A stretch of DNA of 64,000 bases. It comes from JAHHTP01 sp964587555. Lineage in GTDB: Bacteria > Bacillota > Clostridia > Oscillospirales > Ruminococcaceae. The notes beneath the pieces were generated by a model, which ran no database searches, was not told the DNA's origin, and was given only the letters and a program-made list of their open reading frames with translations. The translations under genes and the position numbers were made by a program. Position 1 is the first letter of the stretch; each line of letters starts with the position of its first letter. The stretch spans positions 1 through 64,000 of the forward strand of contig CAZPLR010000004.1 in the NCBI GenBank assembly GCA_964587555.1, written 5' to 3'. Shown piece after piece: positions 17,495-25,780 of this stretch.

Positions 17495-18439
17495 ATGAGA
17501 GATTTAGAAAAACTGAAAAGCGCTTTGGTCATCGTCAACCCAACTTCCGGAAAAATGACCTCAAAAGCCGGACTTTTCGAGATATTAAGCATCCTGACCG
17601 ACTGCGGCGTTCTGCCGAGCGTCTACTTAACCAAGGAGCGCGGCGACGCCGAATTTGCGGCAAAGGAGCTTTCTGCAAGCTATGCGCAGATCATCTGCTG
17701 CGGTGGAGACGGCACGCTCAACGAGGTCATCACGGGACTGATCAAGTCGAAAAACAGCGTGCCGATCGGCTATATTCCGTGCGGCACGACCAATGACCTC
17801 GCAGCCTCGCTGAACATCCCGAAAGAGCTTGCAGCCGCAGCCAAAAATGCCGCCTGCGGCACGCCGATTCCACAGGATATTGGGATGTTCTGCGGCGAGA
17901 AATATTTTACCTATATCGCCTCGTTCGGCATTTTTACCGCCGTTTCCTATACCACGCCGCAGCCGCTGAAAAACGTTTTTGGGCATATGGCGTATCTGTT
18001 GGAGGGTGCAAAGAGCCTTTCAGACATCAAGCCGTATCATTTAAAAATCGAAAGCGCGGAATATACCACAGAGGGCGACTACCTGTTTGGAAGCGTGTTC
18101 AACTCGCTTTCGATCGCGGGTATCATCACGCTGCCGCAGGAAATGGTCGACCTGCACGACGGACTGTACGAAGCGATGTTTATCCGTTATCCGAATAGCC
18201 TCAGCGAGTTCAATCGCATCCTCGCCTGTGTCAAGAATTTAGACTGCAGCTGTGAGCTGATCGACGTTTTCCGCTCCGGAAGGATCACAGTGCGGTCGGC
18301 AGAGCCGGTGGCGTGGACGGTTGACGGCGAATTTGCGGGAGAAGTCAAGGAAGCCGAAATCTGCAATCTGCCGAACGCCGTTTCACTGCTGCTGCCAGAG
18401 GATGAAGCCAGCGCGCAGGGATTGCCTGTTTCTTCATAA
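17495..18439 (+). CDS. diacylglycerol kinase family lipid kinase (YegS/DgkB-like)
   Basis: 314 residues, start MRDLEKLKSALVIVNPTSGK after AGAAAGGA. The nucleotide-binding motif CCGGDGTLNEVITGL (about 68-82) and PCGTTNDLA (about 93-101) define the DAGK catalytic family. In Gram-positives these soluble enzymes return diacylglycerol to phosphatidate. Which lipid is used cannot be read from the sequence. It is a single gene with its own promoter; assembly trouble begins shortly after its stop. Confidence 0.88.
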   Translation: MRDLEKLKSALVIVNPTSGKMTSKAGLFEILSILTDCGVLPSVYLTKERGDAEFAAKELSASYAQIICCGGDGTLNEVITGLIKSKNSVPIGYIPCGTTNDLAASLNIPKELAAAAKNAACGTPIPQDIGMFCGEKYFTYIASFGIFTAVSYTTPQPLKNVFGHMAYLLEGAKSLSDIKPYHLKIESAEYTTEGDYLFGSVFNSLSIAGIITLPQEMVDLHDGLYEAMFIRYPNSLSEFNRILACVKNLDCSCELIDVFRSGRITVRSAEPVAWTVDGEFAGEVKEAEICNLPNAVSLLLPEDEASAQGLPVSS

Positions 18440-18463
18440 TTATGCCCGCAAACGTCTGAAAGC

Positions 18464-18673
18464 GCTGGGGTTTACCCGCTGATCCCAAGTTCCTTCCCAC
18501 TGAGAAGGAACAGTAAAANNNNNNNNNNNNNNNNNNNNNNNNNNNNNNNNNNNNNNNNNNNNNNNNNNNNNNNNNNNNNNNNNNNNNNNNNNNNNNNNNN
18601 NNNNNNNNNNNNNNNNNNGCTGGGGTTTACCCGCTGATCCCAAGTTCCTTCCCACTGAGAAGGAACAGTAAAA
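18464..18673. repeat. 55-base repeat on both sides of a 100-N assembly gap
   Basis: Bases 18464-18518 and 18619-18673 are identical; between them are exactly 100 Ns (18519-18618). The unit carries the hairpin arms GTTCCTTC and GAAGGAAC. The equal length at both gaps of this window suggests a fixed assembler k-mer overlap. The real sequence may hold one copy, or several copies of a dispersed repeat. Short frames across it are not credible genes. Confidence 0.8.
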
Positions 18674-18965
18674 AGTAGAGCTTGCGCAAACCAAGGCTCC
18701 GTAGAATCGTAATTCTGCGGAGCCTTCCATCTTTATCGCTCAAAGCCGCCTTCTGCAAGAACCGCTTAAAACTTTGCGGGAAGACAGCATTTATGCCTCA
18801 TCGTGATAATACTTTCACAATGATCCCCTCTGCCCATTCCAGAAAAACTGTTCCGATTGATCAACATCTGCGTCCTACGCATGATATCGCGATACGCGCA
18901 CAGTACGAATTCTTCTATTATAACAAAGCATATCCGGAAAATGTGAAAAATTCTGCCATCTCATA
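18674..18965. other. intergenic region with one hairpin, no gene
   Basis: Contains a hairpin AAGGCTCCG...CGGAGCCTT (18693-18726, with an inner AGAA/TTCT pairing) that could end transcription from dagK. The rest shows no frame with a ribosome site or recognisable similarity. Confidence 0.5.
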
Positions 18966-19004
18966 AAAAATGTCCGAAAGATCAGAGTTCCTTCGGACAT
19001 TTTT
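18966..19004. terminator. intrinsic terminator after ribU
   Basis: AAAATGTCCGAA and TTCGGACATTTTT pair around a 13-base loop. It is about 30 bases beyond the ribU stop on the minus strand and is near-symmetrical. Confidence 0.8.
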
Positions 19005-19033
19005 GCAATTTACAGGTTCAATTTGACACGCGG

Positions 19034-19666
19034 TTATTTTTGCAGAAACGGCACAAGCTTTTTATAAAGCAGGCAAACAATTATGCTGGACGAAACGCCC
19101 TTGAGCAGATTAAACGGCGCGACCGCGAGTACCACAAAGCTAAACAGACTTGTGATATGCGCGTTGAGCGCAGTTCCCATCTCGATCAATGCCTCCATCG
19201 GCATATGGAAGAAAAACGCATAAACCGGTAACAGCACGAATGCGTTTATGAGGCAGCCGAATATGGTAAGGGAAGCCGTGCCAACCACACATCCGATAAT
19301 CGCGCCCTTCAGATTCGGCTTCTTTTTAAATATAATCGATGCAGGAACAACCAGCGCGCAGCCGATTAGAAAGTTCGCAAGCTCACCGGCGCAAGCGGTC
19401 GACGTGCCGTTCATCAAAAGATTCAACAACACTTTAATAAACTCGATGATAACTGCGGCAATAGGTCCGAGCGAAAAACCGCCAAGCAGTACAAACACCT
19501 CGCTGAAATCCAGTTTATAAAAGGAAGGTGCAAAGCCGAGCGGCACATCCAGAAGCATTACAAGCACCGCAAGCGCAGAGAGGATCGCGATCTTGGTAAT
19601 CATACGGATGTTTAAGTATTTTCCGCCCTTTTTCGGGGTGGCGGCGCCCACAGGGGAAGTGGCCAT
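19034..19666 (-). CDS. ribU: riboflavin ECF transporter S component RibU
   Basis: 210 residues with about six membrane helices. The N-terminal MITKIAILSALAVLVMLLDV and the stretch LDFSEVFVLLGGFSLGPIAA are typical of RibU. It binds riboflavin and needs the energising module EcfA1-EcfA2-EcfT, which is encoded at 41292-43871 of this window. The FMN riboswitch and terminator upstream confirm the substrate: FMN excess shuts the gene off. Confidence 0.95.
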   Translation of the reverse strand: MATSPVGAATPKKGGKYLNIRMITKIAILSALAVLVMLLDVPLGFAPSFYKLDFSEVFVLLGGFSLGPIAAVIIEFIKVLLNLLMNGTSTACAGELANFLIGCALVVPASIIFKKKPNLKGAIIGCVVGTASLTIFGCLINAFVLLPVYAFFFHMPMEALIEMGTALNAHITSLFSFVVLAVAPFNLLKGVSSSIIVCLLYKKLVPFLQK

Positions 19667-19695
19667 AGAATGACTCCTTTCAAAATAATTCTATG

Positions 19696-19728
19696 AAAAA
19701 AACAGTCTCGGCGTTTCTTCCAAGACTG
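19696..19728 (-). terminator. regulatory terminator of the FMN riboswitch
   Basis: CAGTCTTGG-AAGAAACG-CCGAGACTG followed by seven Ts on the minus strand, between the aptamer and ribU. It is the expression platform: FMN binding would favour it. Confidence 0.92.
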
Positions 19729-19776
19729 CTGCACTTCCAAAAACCGCTGCGGTTTCAATCCGCATACGGAAAAAGC

Positions 19777-19906
19777 GCATCCTCCTTATTATCCAGACTT
19801 TACTGTTGGCCTCGGAGTTCCACCGAATCTGCGAAAGCTTTTGACCCTCGCCCGCGGGCTATACCGCCAGTAGGGAATTTCACCCTGTCCTGAAGACGCT
19901 GCGAAT
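19777..19906 (-). ncRNA. FMN riboswitch (RFN element)
   Basis: On the minus strand the conserved RFN blocks appear in order: CAGGGTGAAATTCCC, CTACTGGCGGT, TAGCCCGCGGGCGA, GATTCGGTGGAACTCCGAGG, CCAACAGTAAAGTCTGGAT and ending AGGAGGATGCG. The six-helix junction can be traced. It controls ribU through the terminator that follows. Confidence 0.95.
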
Positions 19907-19923
19907 ATTCTTTTCATATCTTG

Positions 19924-19952
19924 AGTATAGCACAATATGCCGCCACTGTCAA
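19924..19952 (-). promoter_or_regulatory. sigma-A promoter of ribU
   Basis: TTGACA (19947-19952), 17-base spacer, TATACT (19924-19929), just upstream of the FMN aptamer. Confidence 0.85.
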
Positions 19953-20035
19953 CCCCTGTTCCAACATTTGCCTTCCGTTTTCTCATATGTCAAAACTGGG
20001 CGGCAGCAGCCGCCCGGTTCCATACAAAAGCAATT

Positions 20036-21205
20036 TTATGCGTTTAACACGCGGATCTTGATAATCCCGTCAATTGCCTTCAGCTTGGCAAGCGCCTCCT
20101 TTGAAATGCTGTCGCTGATGTCCAGCATCGTGTAGGCGTAGTTTTTGCGCGATTGATTGAGCATATTCTCAATATTCACGCCATTCTCCGCCATAACAGC
20201 GGAAATCTGGGTCAACATCGCAACGACATTTTTATGGATGATGCAGACGCGGCAGGCGGTGCTGCGCGGCATAGATGCCGTCGGCAGATTGACCGAGTTT
20301 TTGATGTTGCCGTTCTCCAAATAATCCACAAGCTGCTCCGCCGCCATCTTCGCACAGTTATCCTCCGACTCCGGCGTGGATGCGCCAAGGTGCGGGAACG
20401 CAGTCACATTTTTATACCCAATCATCTCATCCGACGGGAAGTCGGTCATATAAGCCGCGACGCTGCCGCTGTCAATCGCTGCAAGCAGATCCTCAGAATG
20501 AACCAGCTCACCGCGCGCAAAATTCAAAATCCGCACGCCTTTTTTCATCAGCGCAAGTGACTCACTGTTAATCATTCCCTTTGTATCGGCGTTCGCCGGC
20601 AGATGCAGTGTGATATAATCGCAGTTTTCATATATCTCCTTCAGCGAGACGGCGTATTTGATGCTCTTGGAAAGCTGCCACGCATTTTGCACGCTTAAAT
20701 ACGGATCGTAGCCGTAAACTGTCATACCAAGCGTTTCCGCAGCGTTGCAGACCAGCACGCCGATTGCACCCAGCCCTACTACGCCGAGCTTTTTTCCCAT
20801 GATTTCCGGTCCGACGAACTGTGCTTTACCCTTTTCCACCAGCTTCCCGACGTTTTCGCCGCTGCCCTTGAGGGTTTTGATCCACTCCATCGAATCCGCG
20901 ACCTTACGAGACGCCATCAAAAGCCCCAGCAGGGTCATCTCCTTGACCGCATTGGCGTTTGCGCCCGGCGTATTAAAGACGCAGATACCGTTTTCAGAGC
21001 ACTGCTCAACCGGGATATTATTAACGCCGGCTCCGGCTCTGGCAATCGCCAAAACGCTGTCGGCAAGCTGCATGTCGTGCATAGAAGCGGAACGCACCAA
21101 GATAGCGTCCGGATTCTCCTCGCTGTCGGTACAGCTATATTTTGCATAATCAAAAACATCCAAGCCGTAGGGCGAAATCTTATTTAAGGTTTTGATATGA
21201 TACAT
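20036..21205 (-). CDS. serA: D-3-phosphoglycerate dehydrogenase
   Basis: 389 residues. D-isomer 2-hydroxyacid dehydrogenase core with the NAD motif GVVGLGAIG (about 141-149), NFARGELV (Arg) and the HLGAST catalytic His region; a C-terminal ACT domain (about 318-389) probably senses serine. It catalyses the first step of serine synthesis. The start follows GAAAGGA; serC ends about 14 bases upstream, so serC-serA are one operon. This is the short type without the intervening ASB domain. Confidence 0.94.
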   Translation of the reverse strand: MYHIKTLNKISPYGLDVFDYAKYSCTDSEENPDAILVRSASMHDMQLADSVLAIARAGAGVNNIPVEQCSENGICVFNTPGANANAVKEMTLLGLLMASRKVADSMEWIKTLKGSGENVGKLVEKGKAQFVGPEIMGKKLGVVGLGAIGVLVCNAAETLGMTVYGYDPYLSVQNAWQLSKSIKYAVSLKEIYENCDYITLHLPANADTKGMINSESLALMKKGVRILNFARGELVHSEDLLAAIDSGSVAAYMTDFPSDEMIGYKNVTAFPHLGASTPESEDNCAKMAAEQLVDYLENGNIKNSVNLPTASMPRSTACRVCIIHKNVVAMLTQISAVMAENGVNIENMLNQSRKNYAYTMLDISDSISKEALAKLKAIDGIIKIRVLNA

Positions 21206-21219
21206 AGGACATTCCTTTC

Positions 21220-22308
21220 TCAAACGTTCTCCTGCTCGAATTTCTGCATAAATGCGACAAGCTTCTCAACACCCTCCAGCGGCATCGCATTATAAATAGA
21301 AGCGCGCATACCGCCGACCGAACGATGTCCCTTTAGATTAACAAAGCCAGCCTTCGTGGCTTCAGCAACAAACTTTGCGTCTATATCGGCGTTTCCGGTG
21401 ACAAACGGCACGTTCATCAGCGAACGGTCCTCCGGCACTACAGTGCCTTTGAATAGCTTAGAAGAATCAAGATAGTCATAAAGCAGCTTCGCCTTCTTCT
21501 CATTCAATGCTTTCATCTTCTCTAATCCGCCGATTTCGTTCTTAATCCACTCAAGAACAAGCTTGCAGATGTAAATTGCGTAGCAAGGCGGAGTGTTGAA
21601 CATCGAGTCATTCTCAGCATGGGTTTTGTACTGCATCATGGTCGGCACTTTTTCCGCGTCGCACATGCCGATCAAGTCCTCGCGCACAATCACGACGGTC
21701 AAGCCCGCAGGTCCCATATTCTTCTGCGCGCCGGCAAATAATAAACCAAATTTGGCGACGTCAATCGGCTCCGACAGGATGCAGGAGCTGACGTCCGCGA
21801 TCAGCGGGACATTCCCCGTCTGCGGCAGCTCGTGATAAACCGTACCGTAGATTGTGTTATTCATGCAGATATAGAAATAGTCCGCCTCCGGATCAAAATC
21901 CGCTGGATTAAGCTTCGGGATATAGGAAAAAGTCTGATCCGCTGAGGAAGCAACCGCCCTCGCCTGCCCAAATTTTTTCGCCTCGGCATACGCCTTTTTC
22001 GCCCACTGACCAGTGATCACAAAATCCGCTTTTTGACTCTTCACCAGCAGATTATACGGGATCATTGCAAACTGGGTGGATGCGCCGCCCTGTAAGAAAA
22101 GCACCTTATAGTTATCCGGAATGCCCATTACCTCCCGCAAAAGCGATTCGCAGTTCTTGATGATCTTATCGAACGTTTTTGAACGATGCGACATCTCCAT
22201 GACCGACTGTCCGCTGCCCTCGTAATCTAACATCTCCTCCGCTGCTTTGCTTAATACTGCCTCCGGAAGACAGGATGGCCCTGCGCTGAAGTTATAAACT
22301 CTGCTCAT
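21220..22308 (-). CDS. serC: phosphoserine aminotransferase
   Basis: 362 residues, start MSRVYNFSAGPSCLP after GGAGG. The PLP lysine is K196 in FAGAQKNMGP; MSHRSK near residue 39 and the C-terminal HRSVGGMRASIYNAM bind the substrate phosphate. SerC converts 3-phosphohydroxypyruvate to phosphoserine, the second step after SerA. No serB phosphatase is adjacent. Confidence 0.96.
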   Translation of the reverse strand: MSRVYNFSAGPSCLPEAVLSKAAEEMLDYEGSGQSVMEMSHRSKTFDKIIKNCESLLREVMGIPDNYKVLFLQGGASTQFAMIPYNLLVKSQKADFVITGQWAKKAYAEAKKFGQARAVASSADQTFSYIPKLNPADFDPEADYFYICMNNTIYGTVYHELPQTGNVPLIADVSSCILSEPIDVAKFGLLFAGAQKNMGPAGLTVVIVREDLIGMCDAEKVPTMMQYKTHAENDSMFNTPPCYAIYICKLVLEWIKNEIGGLEKMKALNEKKAKLLYDYLDSSKLFKGTVVPEDRSLMNVPFVTGNADIDAKFVAEATKAGFVNLKGHRSVGGMRASIYNAMPLEGVEKLVAFMQKFEQENV

Positions 22309-22375
22309 AAGTATTTACCTCCAACCTCGCAGCTTTGCAAGTAATCCTTTCCAAAAATGCAAACGCTGCATACAA

Positions 22376-22433
22376 AAAAGTTTTCCCGCGCTGATCAAAA
22401 AAGCGCGTTCTCCCGCCTTTTTTCAGCGGGAAT
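22376..22433 (-). promoter_or_regulatory. serC leader with overlapping inverted repeats
   Basis: The leader contains TTCCCGC early, GCGGGA shortly after it, and GCGGGAA followed by AAACTTTTTTG later. The first arm can pair with either of the other two, and the late pairing ends in a T-run. This is the form of an attenuator, but no known aptamer is recognised and T-box signatures are absent. Confidence 0.35.
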
Positions 22434-22442
22434 ATACTATTT

Positions 22443-22471
22443 ATTATACGGTTTTCCTTCCCTAAAGTCAA
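22443..22471 (-). promoter_or_regulatory. sigma-A promoter of serC-serA
   Basis: TTGACT (22466-22471), 17-base spacer, TATAAT (22443-22448). Confidence 0.8.
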
Positions 22472-22851
22472 GCCTATTCCGATAATTCAATATTTTGGGG
22501 AAATATGATGCGGATTTGGATAGCGATTTGGCGCAACCTGTCAAATTTATAACGTATTGTGGGTGTGAACGTCTGTATCCAACGGAAAAACACGCAATAA
22601 CGTTTTTCTATCGAGGACGCTTCTTTTCAAAAAAATTGAAAATTGCGCAAAAAAAAGCTGCAAAATCTTTTTTGCCCAAGAAACTGCATAATCGCGCGGG
22701 ATTTGCCGCACACTATAAGCAACAAAGCGCATCGGTTCTCTTTATGAAAAAATCAAAAAGGGAGCTTTGGGCTTCTTTGCGCCAAAAAGAGGGCGTGAAG
22801 GCGCGTCTAACGGCGCAAAAGGATAAGCTTCAGAAAGGAATGGCCATAACC
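22472..22851. other. intergenic region upstream of spoIIQ
   Basis: About 380 bases between the serC promoter and spoIIQ. The spoIIQ frame stays open through it, but the translation is lysine-rich without similarity and no start there has a ribosome site. I could not identify a sigma-F promoter by eye. Confidence 0.5.
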
Positions 22852-23598
22852 ATGATGAAAAAGATAACGAAAAAATCGACGCCGCGCGCGAAAATGATGA
22901 CCGCCGCGGTCATTTGCAGTCTGCTTGCGGTCGGCACCGCCGCATTTCTCGGCGTGAGGGGGTCGCTTAACGCGATAGATGAAAAGCAGAAAAACCCAGA
23001 CGTCACCTCATCCCAGTCCGACGCATCCGACAGCGCCCAAAGCGCATGGGATCAGGCGGACGAGCCGGCAAACACCACACCAGATGACACGCAGAGCAAG
23101 ACGGAGGAAAACGGCGCCGAAAGCAGTTCCTCCGCCGAGAGCAAGGATGACTCCTCCTCCGAAAGCAAAACGATGCTAAACGGCTTTGTAATGCCGATCG
23201 AGGGCGAGATCATCACGCCGTACTCGGATGGAGAGATGATAAAATCGATCACACTTGGCGATTGGCGGACACACGACGGCGTTGACATTGCGGCGGAATC
23301 CGGCACGCCGGTCAAGGCATGCAACAGCGGCGAGATCGAGGAGGTCACAGTCGATCCGCTTTGGGGGAGCTGCGTTACAATCGTTCACAGCGACGGCAGC
23401 AAAAGCTATTATATGGGGCTTGATAAGGCGATTGCGGTGGAAAAGGGCGATAAGGTCGCTTTAGGCGATGTGATCGGCAAGGTTGGCGAAACCGCCGAGA
23501 TTGAACAAGCGCTTGAACCGCACCTGCATTTTGCCATGAAAAAGGACGGCAACTGGATTAATCCGATTGCGAATGCCGCCGGTAACGGCGATAAATAA
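22852..23598 (+). CDS. spoIIQ: SpoIIQ-like M23 peptidase
   Basis: 248 residues: one membrane helix (about 15-36), a Ser/Asp/Glu-rich linker (45-107) and a LytM/M23 domain. H141 and D145 (THDGVD) and H224-x-H226 (PHLHFA) are present, so zinc binding may be intact, whereas Bacillus SpoIIQ lacks one ligand. SpoIIQ in the forespore membrane pairs with SpoIIIAH to form the feeding channel. SpoIIQ and not another M23 enzyme is inferred from the single-anchor layout and the sporulating host; a different M23 protein is possible. The start follows AGAAAGGA at a longish spacing. Confidence 0.72.
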   Translation: MMKKITKKSTPRAKMMTAAVICSLLAVGTAAFLGVRGSLNAIDEKQKNPDVTSSQSDASDSAQSAWDQADEPANTTPDDTQSKTEENGAESSSSAESKDDSSSESKTMLNGFVMPIEGEIITPYSDGEMIKSITLGDWRTHDGVDIAAESGTPVKACNSGEIEEVTVDPLWGSCVTIVHSDGSKSYYMGLDKAIAVEKGDKVALGDVIGKVGETAEIEQALEPHLHFAMKKDGNWINPIANAAGNGDK

Positions 23599-23604
23599 GC
23601 AAAA

Positions 23605-23648
23605 GAAAAAGGAACTGCACCGCTTTTTGCGTACAGCTCCTTTTTCTT
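23605..23648. terminator. shared terminator between spoIIQ and ptsH
   Basis: AAAAAGGAACTG and CAGCTCCTTTTT pair with one mismatch around a GC-containing loop, with T-runs usable on both strands. Confidence 0.8.
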
Positions 23649-23654
23649 TTTCGA

Positions 23655-23918
23655 TTATTCTGCAAAGCCGTTTGCAACCAGACGCTCTAAAGCCTCGATT
23701 GCCTTGTCCTCATCTGCGCCGTCCGCAATAACCTTGATGGTCGTGCCGCCAACGATACCTAAGGATAAAACGCCAAGCAGGCTCTTCGCATTTACACGGC
23801 GATCATCTTTTTCAATCCAAATGGTGGATTTGAATTCGTTGGTTTTCTGAATGAAGAAAGTTGCAGGTCTTGCATGAAGACCAACCTGATTTTCGATTTT
23901 TAACTCTTTCGATACCAT
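23655..23918 (-). CDS. ptsH: phosphocarrier protein HPr
   Basis: 87 residues. His15 in VGLHARPA is the phosphoryl carrier of the PTS; Ser46 in VNAKSLLGVLSLG is the site for HPr kinase, used in catabolite control with CcpA. Having both makes it HPr and not Crh, which lacks the His. ptsI is not next to it. A GAGG-type ribosome site precedes the ATG. Confidence 0.93.
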   Translation of the reverse strand: MVSKELKIENQVGLHARPATFFIQKTNEFKSTIWIEKDDRRVNAKSLLGVLSLGIVGGTTIKVIADGADEDKAIEALERLVANGFAE

Positions 23919-23993
23919 AACTTCAACCTCTGTTTCTCCAAAAATATAATGGTAATCTTCGTCGGAAGGACGTTGATTAGTATATCTAATTTA

Positions 23994-24021
23994 ATTATAC
24001 CACAAAATTCGCCTTCGTCAA
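23994..24021 (-). promoter_or_regulatory. sigma-A promoter of ptsH
   Basis: TTGACG (24016-24021), 16-base spacer with TGTGG at its end, TATAAT (23994-23999). Confidence 0.75.
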
Positions 24022-24124
24022 TTGAATTTTTCACTTTTGGTATTTTTTTGCGCAAAATCTGCTTTTTGACGATATGGCACAAAAATAAGAACTTATCTTT
24101 ATGCAAAACGGACACTTTATCTCG

Positions 24125-24190
24125 CCCTTATTTACGTCCGCAGCAGCGAAACAGCGATTCACTTTTTATCCAAATAAGGGTTTTTTTCCG
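24125..24190 (+). terminator. inverted repeat with T-run pointing into trmD
   Basis: CCCTTATTT and AAATAAGGG enclose about 40 bases; on the plus strand the second arm is followed by seven Ts. The repeat overlaps the last codons of trmD, which is read the other way. No plus-strand gene precedes it in view. Confidence 0.4.
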
Positions 24191-24875
24191 CCTGCGCGTC
24201 CTCCAACAGATCTGGGCGCTTGCTTTTGGTGCGTCTTAACCGTTCCTCTCCGCGCCATTTTACGATATTCGCATGATGGCCGGAAAGCAGTACAGGAGGC
24301 ACCTCGCGCCCACGCCAAACAGGCGGGCGGGTATATTGCGGATATTCCAGCAGACGGTCGCTCAGGCTTTCTTCCTCAAAGCATTCGCTGCTTGCAAGCA
24401 CGCCGGGCAGTAGCCTTGACACACTGTCTACCACGACCATCGCGCCAAGCTCACCTCCGGTCAGCACATAGTCGCCGATCGAAAGCTCTTCATCGACGAT
24501 CTCCTCGATAACTCGCTCGTCAATCCCCTCGTAATGTCCGCACAACAGCATAATATGCGGAAGTGACGCCAGACTGTGACACTTTTCCTCCGTCAAAAGC
24601 TTCCCCTGCGGGGAGAGATAAATAACATGCGGCTTTGTCCCTGCCTGATCGCAGATTGCCTGATAGCAGGCGTAGATCGGCTCCGGCTGCATCACCATCC
24701 CCATCCCGCCGCCGTAAGGATAATCATCCACCCGACGATGTTTATCTGCGGTATAATCACGGATGTTGTGATAATGAACCGAAAAACAGCCCTTACGCTG
24801 TCCTCTTCCGACGATGCTTTCCTCTAAGACCGCCTGACACATCTCCGGAAAAAGCGTTGCAATATCAAACCTCAT
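24159..24875 (-). CDS. trmD: tRNA (guanine37-N1)-methyltransferase
   Basis: 238 residues with the trefoil-knot motifs MRFDIATLFPEMC, YPYGGGMGMVM and LLCGHYEGIDERV and the segment ELSIGDYVLTGGELGAM. TrmD makes m1G37 and so prevents frameshifting. It overlaps rimM by 4 bases (ATGA) and is the last gene of ylxM-ffh-rpsP-khpA-rimM-trmD. rplS, often next, is absent here. Confidence 0.96.
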   Translation of the reverse strand: MRFDIATLFPEMCQAVLEESIVGRGQRKGCFSVHYHNIRDYTADKHRRVDDYPYGGGMGMVMQPEPIYACYQAICDQAGTKPHVIYLSPQGKLLTEEKCHSLASLPHIMLLCGHYEGIDERVIEEIVDEELSIGDYVLTGGELGAMVVVDSVSRLLPGVLASSECFEEESLSDRLLEYPQYTRPPVWRGREVPPVLLSGHHANIVKWRGEERLRRTKSKRPDLLEDAQAEKNPYLDKK

Positions 24876-25390
24876 GGATCGATCAGCCCCTCCAGTGGGC
24901 GAATGCGCATCACATCAGTATCCAAGTCGGTCTGGATCACGACCTGTTTGATTGCCGGGATCAGCGCTTTTCTGCCATCCGGACGGGTGATCTCGTAAAC
25001 GTCGTTTGCGCCGGTTTGAAGCACATCGGTCAAGCGCCCATAAATAACCGCGCTGTTGTCCGCGTCAACGACAGTCAGTCCGACTAAGTCTTGGATAAAG
25101 TAGGCATTTTCCTCTAACGTCAGCGCATCGCGCGGTGCATAGAGGATTTTTCCGCGCAGTGCCTGCGCCGCATCCATCGTAGTGACGCCGTTTAGCTGCA
25201 TGAGTACGACGTTCTTGTGCAAAACGGCGGAAAGAATCTCTACCGGCGTTTTGCCGCCGTCAAAATAGAGAAGGGCAAATTCGGTGAGCATCTCAGCGTC
25301 GTCGCACCAAGGCTGCACGCGAACCGCACCGTGTACGCCGTGCGGCGCAACGATCTTGCCGATCTCTAAATATTCCTTGCGCTTTCGCAT
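24872..25390 (-). CDS. rimM: ribosome maturation factor RimM
   Basis: 172 residues: RimM domain with the IGKIVAPHGVHGAVRV start (about 10-25) and a PRC-barrel (about 97-170) with YFIQDLVGLTV. It assists maturation of the 30S head and binds S19. It overlaps trmD by 4 bases. Confidence 0.94.
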   Translation of the reverse strand: MRKRKEYLEIGKIVAPHGVHGAVRVQPWCDDAEMLTEFALLYFDGGKTPVEILSAVLHKNVVLMQLNGVTTMDAAQALRGKILYAPRDALTLEENAYFIQDLVGLTVVDADNSAVIYGRLTDVLQTGANDVYEITRPDGRKALIPAIKQVVIQTDLDTDVMRIRPLEGLIDP

Positions 25391-25423
25391 CCGTTCATTT
25401 CTCCTTTGCAGTCAATACGCAGA

Positions 25424-25472
25424 ATGATCATAACCGTAAAGCGCAGGTGCGTTTTGGAAGGGTTATGATCAT
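25424..25472. repeat. 12-base inverted repeat between khpA and rimM
   Basis: ATGATCATAACC (25424-25435) and GGTTATGATCAT (25461-25472) are perfect complements, enclosing an inner CGCA-GG-TGCG hairpin. No T-run follows on the minus strand, so it is not a standard terminator. It may be an RNA processing or regulatory structure inside the operon. Confidence 0.6.
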
Positions 25473-25514
25473 CCTTATACCGCTTAAAATGGGAAGGACT
25501 GCTCCCGCTGGGGA

Positions 25515-25748
25515 TCAGTCGATCTCAACGTTTACCTTCTGGCCCATCCGGTTAGCTGCCGCACGAATAACGCAGCGGATCGCTTTCGCAATTTTACCCT
25601 GCTTACCAATCACGCGACCCATGTCGTCCGGTGCGACGTGCAGATGATACACGATAATGCCCTCTTCGTTGACCGGATCAGCGGTCACCTCAACGGCTTC
25701 CTTTTCCTCAACAAGCCCCTTGGCTATTGTTTTTAACAATTCTTCCAT
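25515..25748 (-). CDS. khpA: KH-domain RNA-binding protein KhpA (YlqC)
   Basis: 77 residues; the KH signature GRVIGKQGK (about 45-53) binds single-stranded RNA. KhpA works with KhpB (Jag) in RNA regulation affecting cell elongation. Its position between rpsP and rimM is typical of Firmicutes. Confidence 0.93.
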   Translation of the reverse strand: MEELLKTIAKGLVEEKEAVEVTADPVNEEGIIVYHLHVAPDDMGRVIGKQGKIAKAIRCVIRAAANRMGQKVNVEID

Positions 25749-25780
25749 TCGAGTTCCTTTCGGTACTGAAAACGAAGTCT

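Noticed and set aside
18682..18966. Plus-strand frame of 94 codons after the first gap
   Set aside because: It runs through a hairpin and has no ribosome site or recognisable similarity.
22309..22442. T-box riboswitch upstream of serC
   Set aside because: The T-box and specifier-loop signatures are not present and the leader is too short.
22495..22851. Earlier start for the spoIIQ frame
   Set aside because: The added Lys-rich residues have no similarity and no ribosome site; the ATG after AGAAAGGA puts the membrane helix near the N-terminus as expected.
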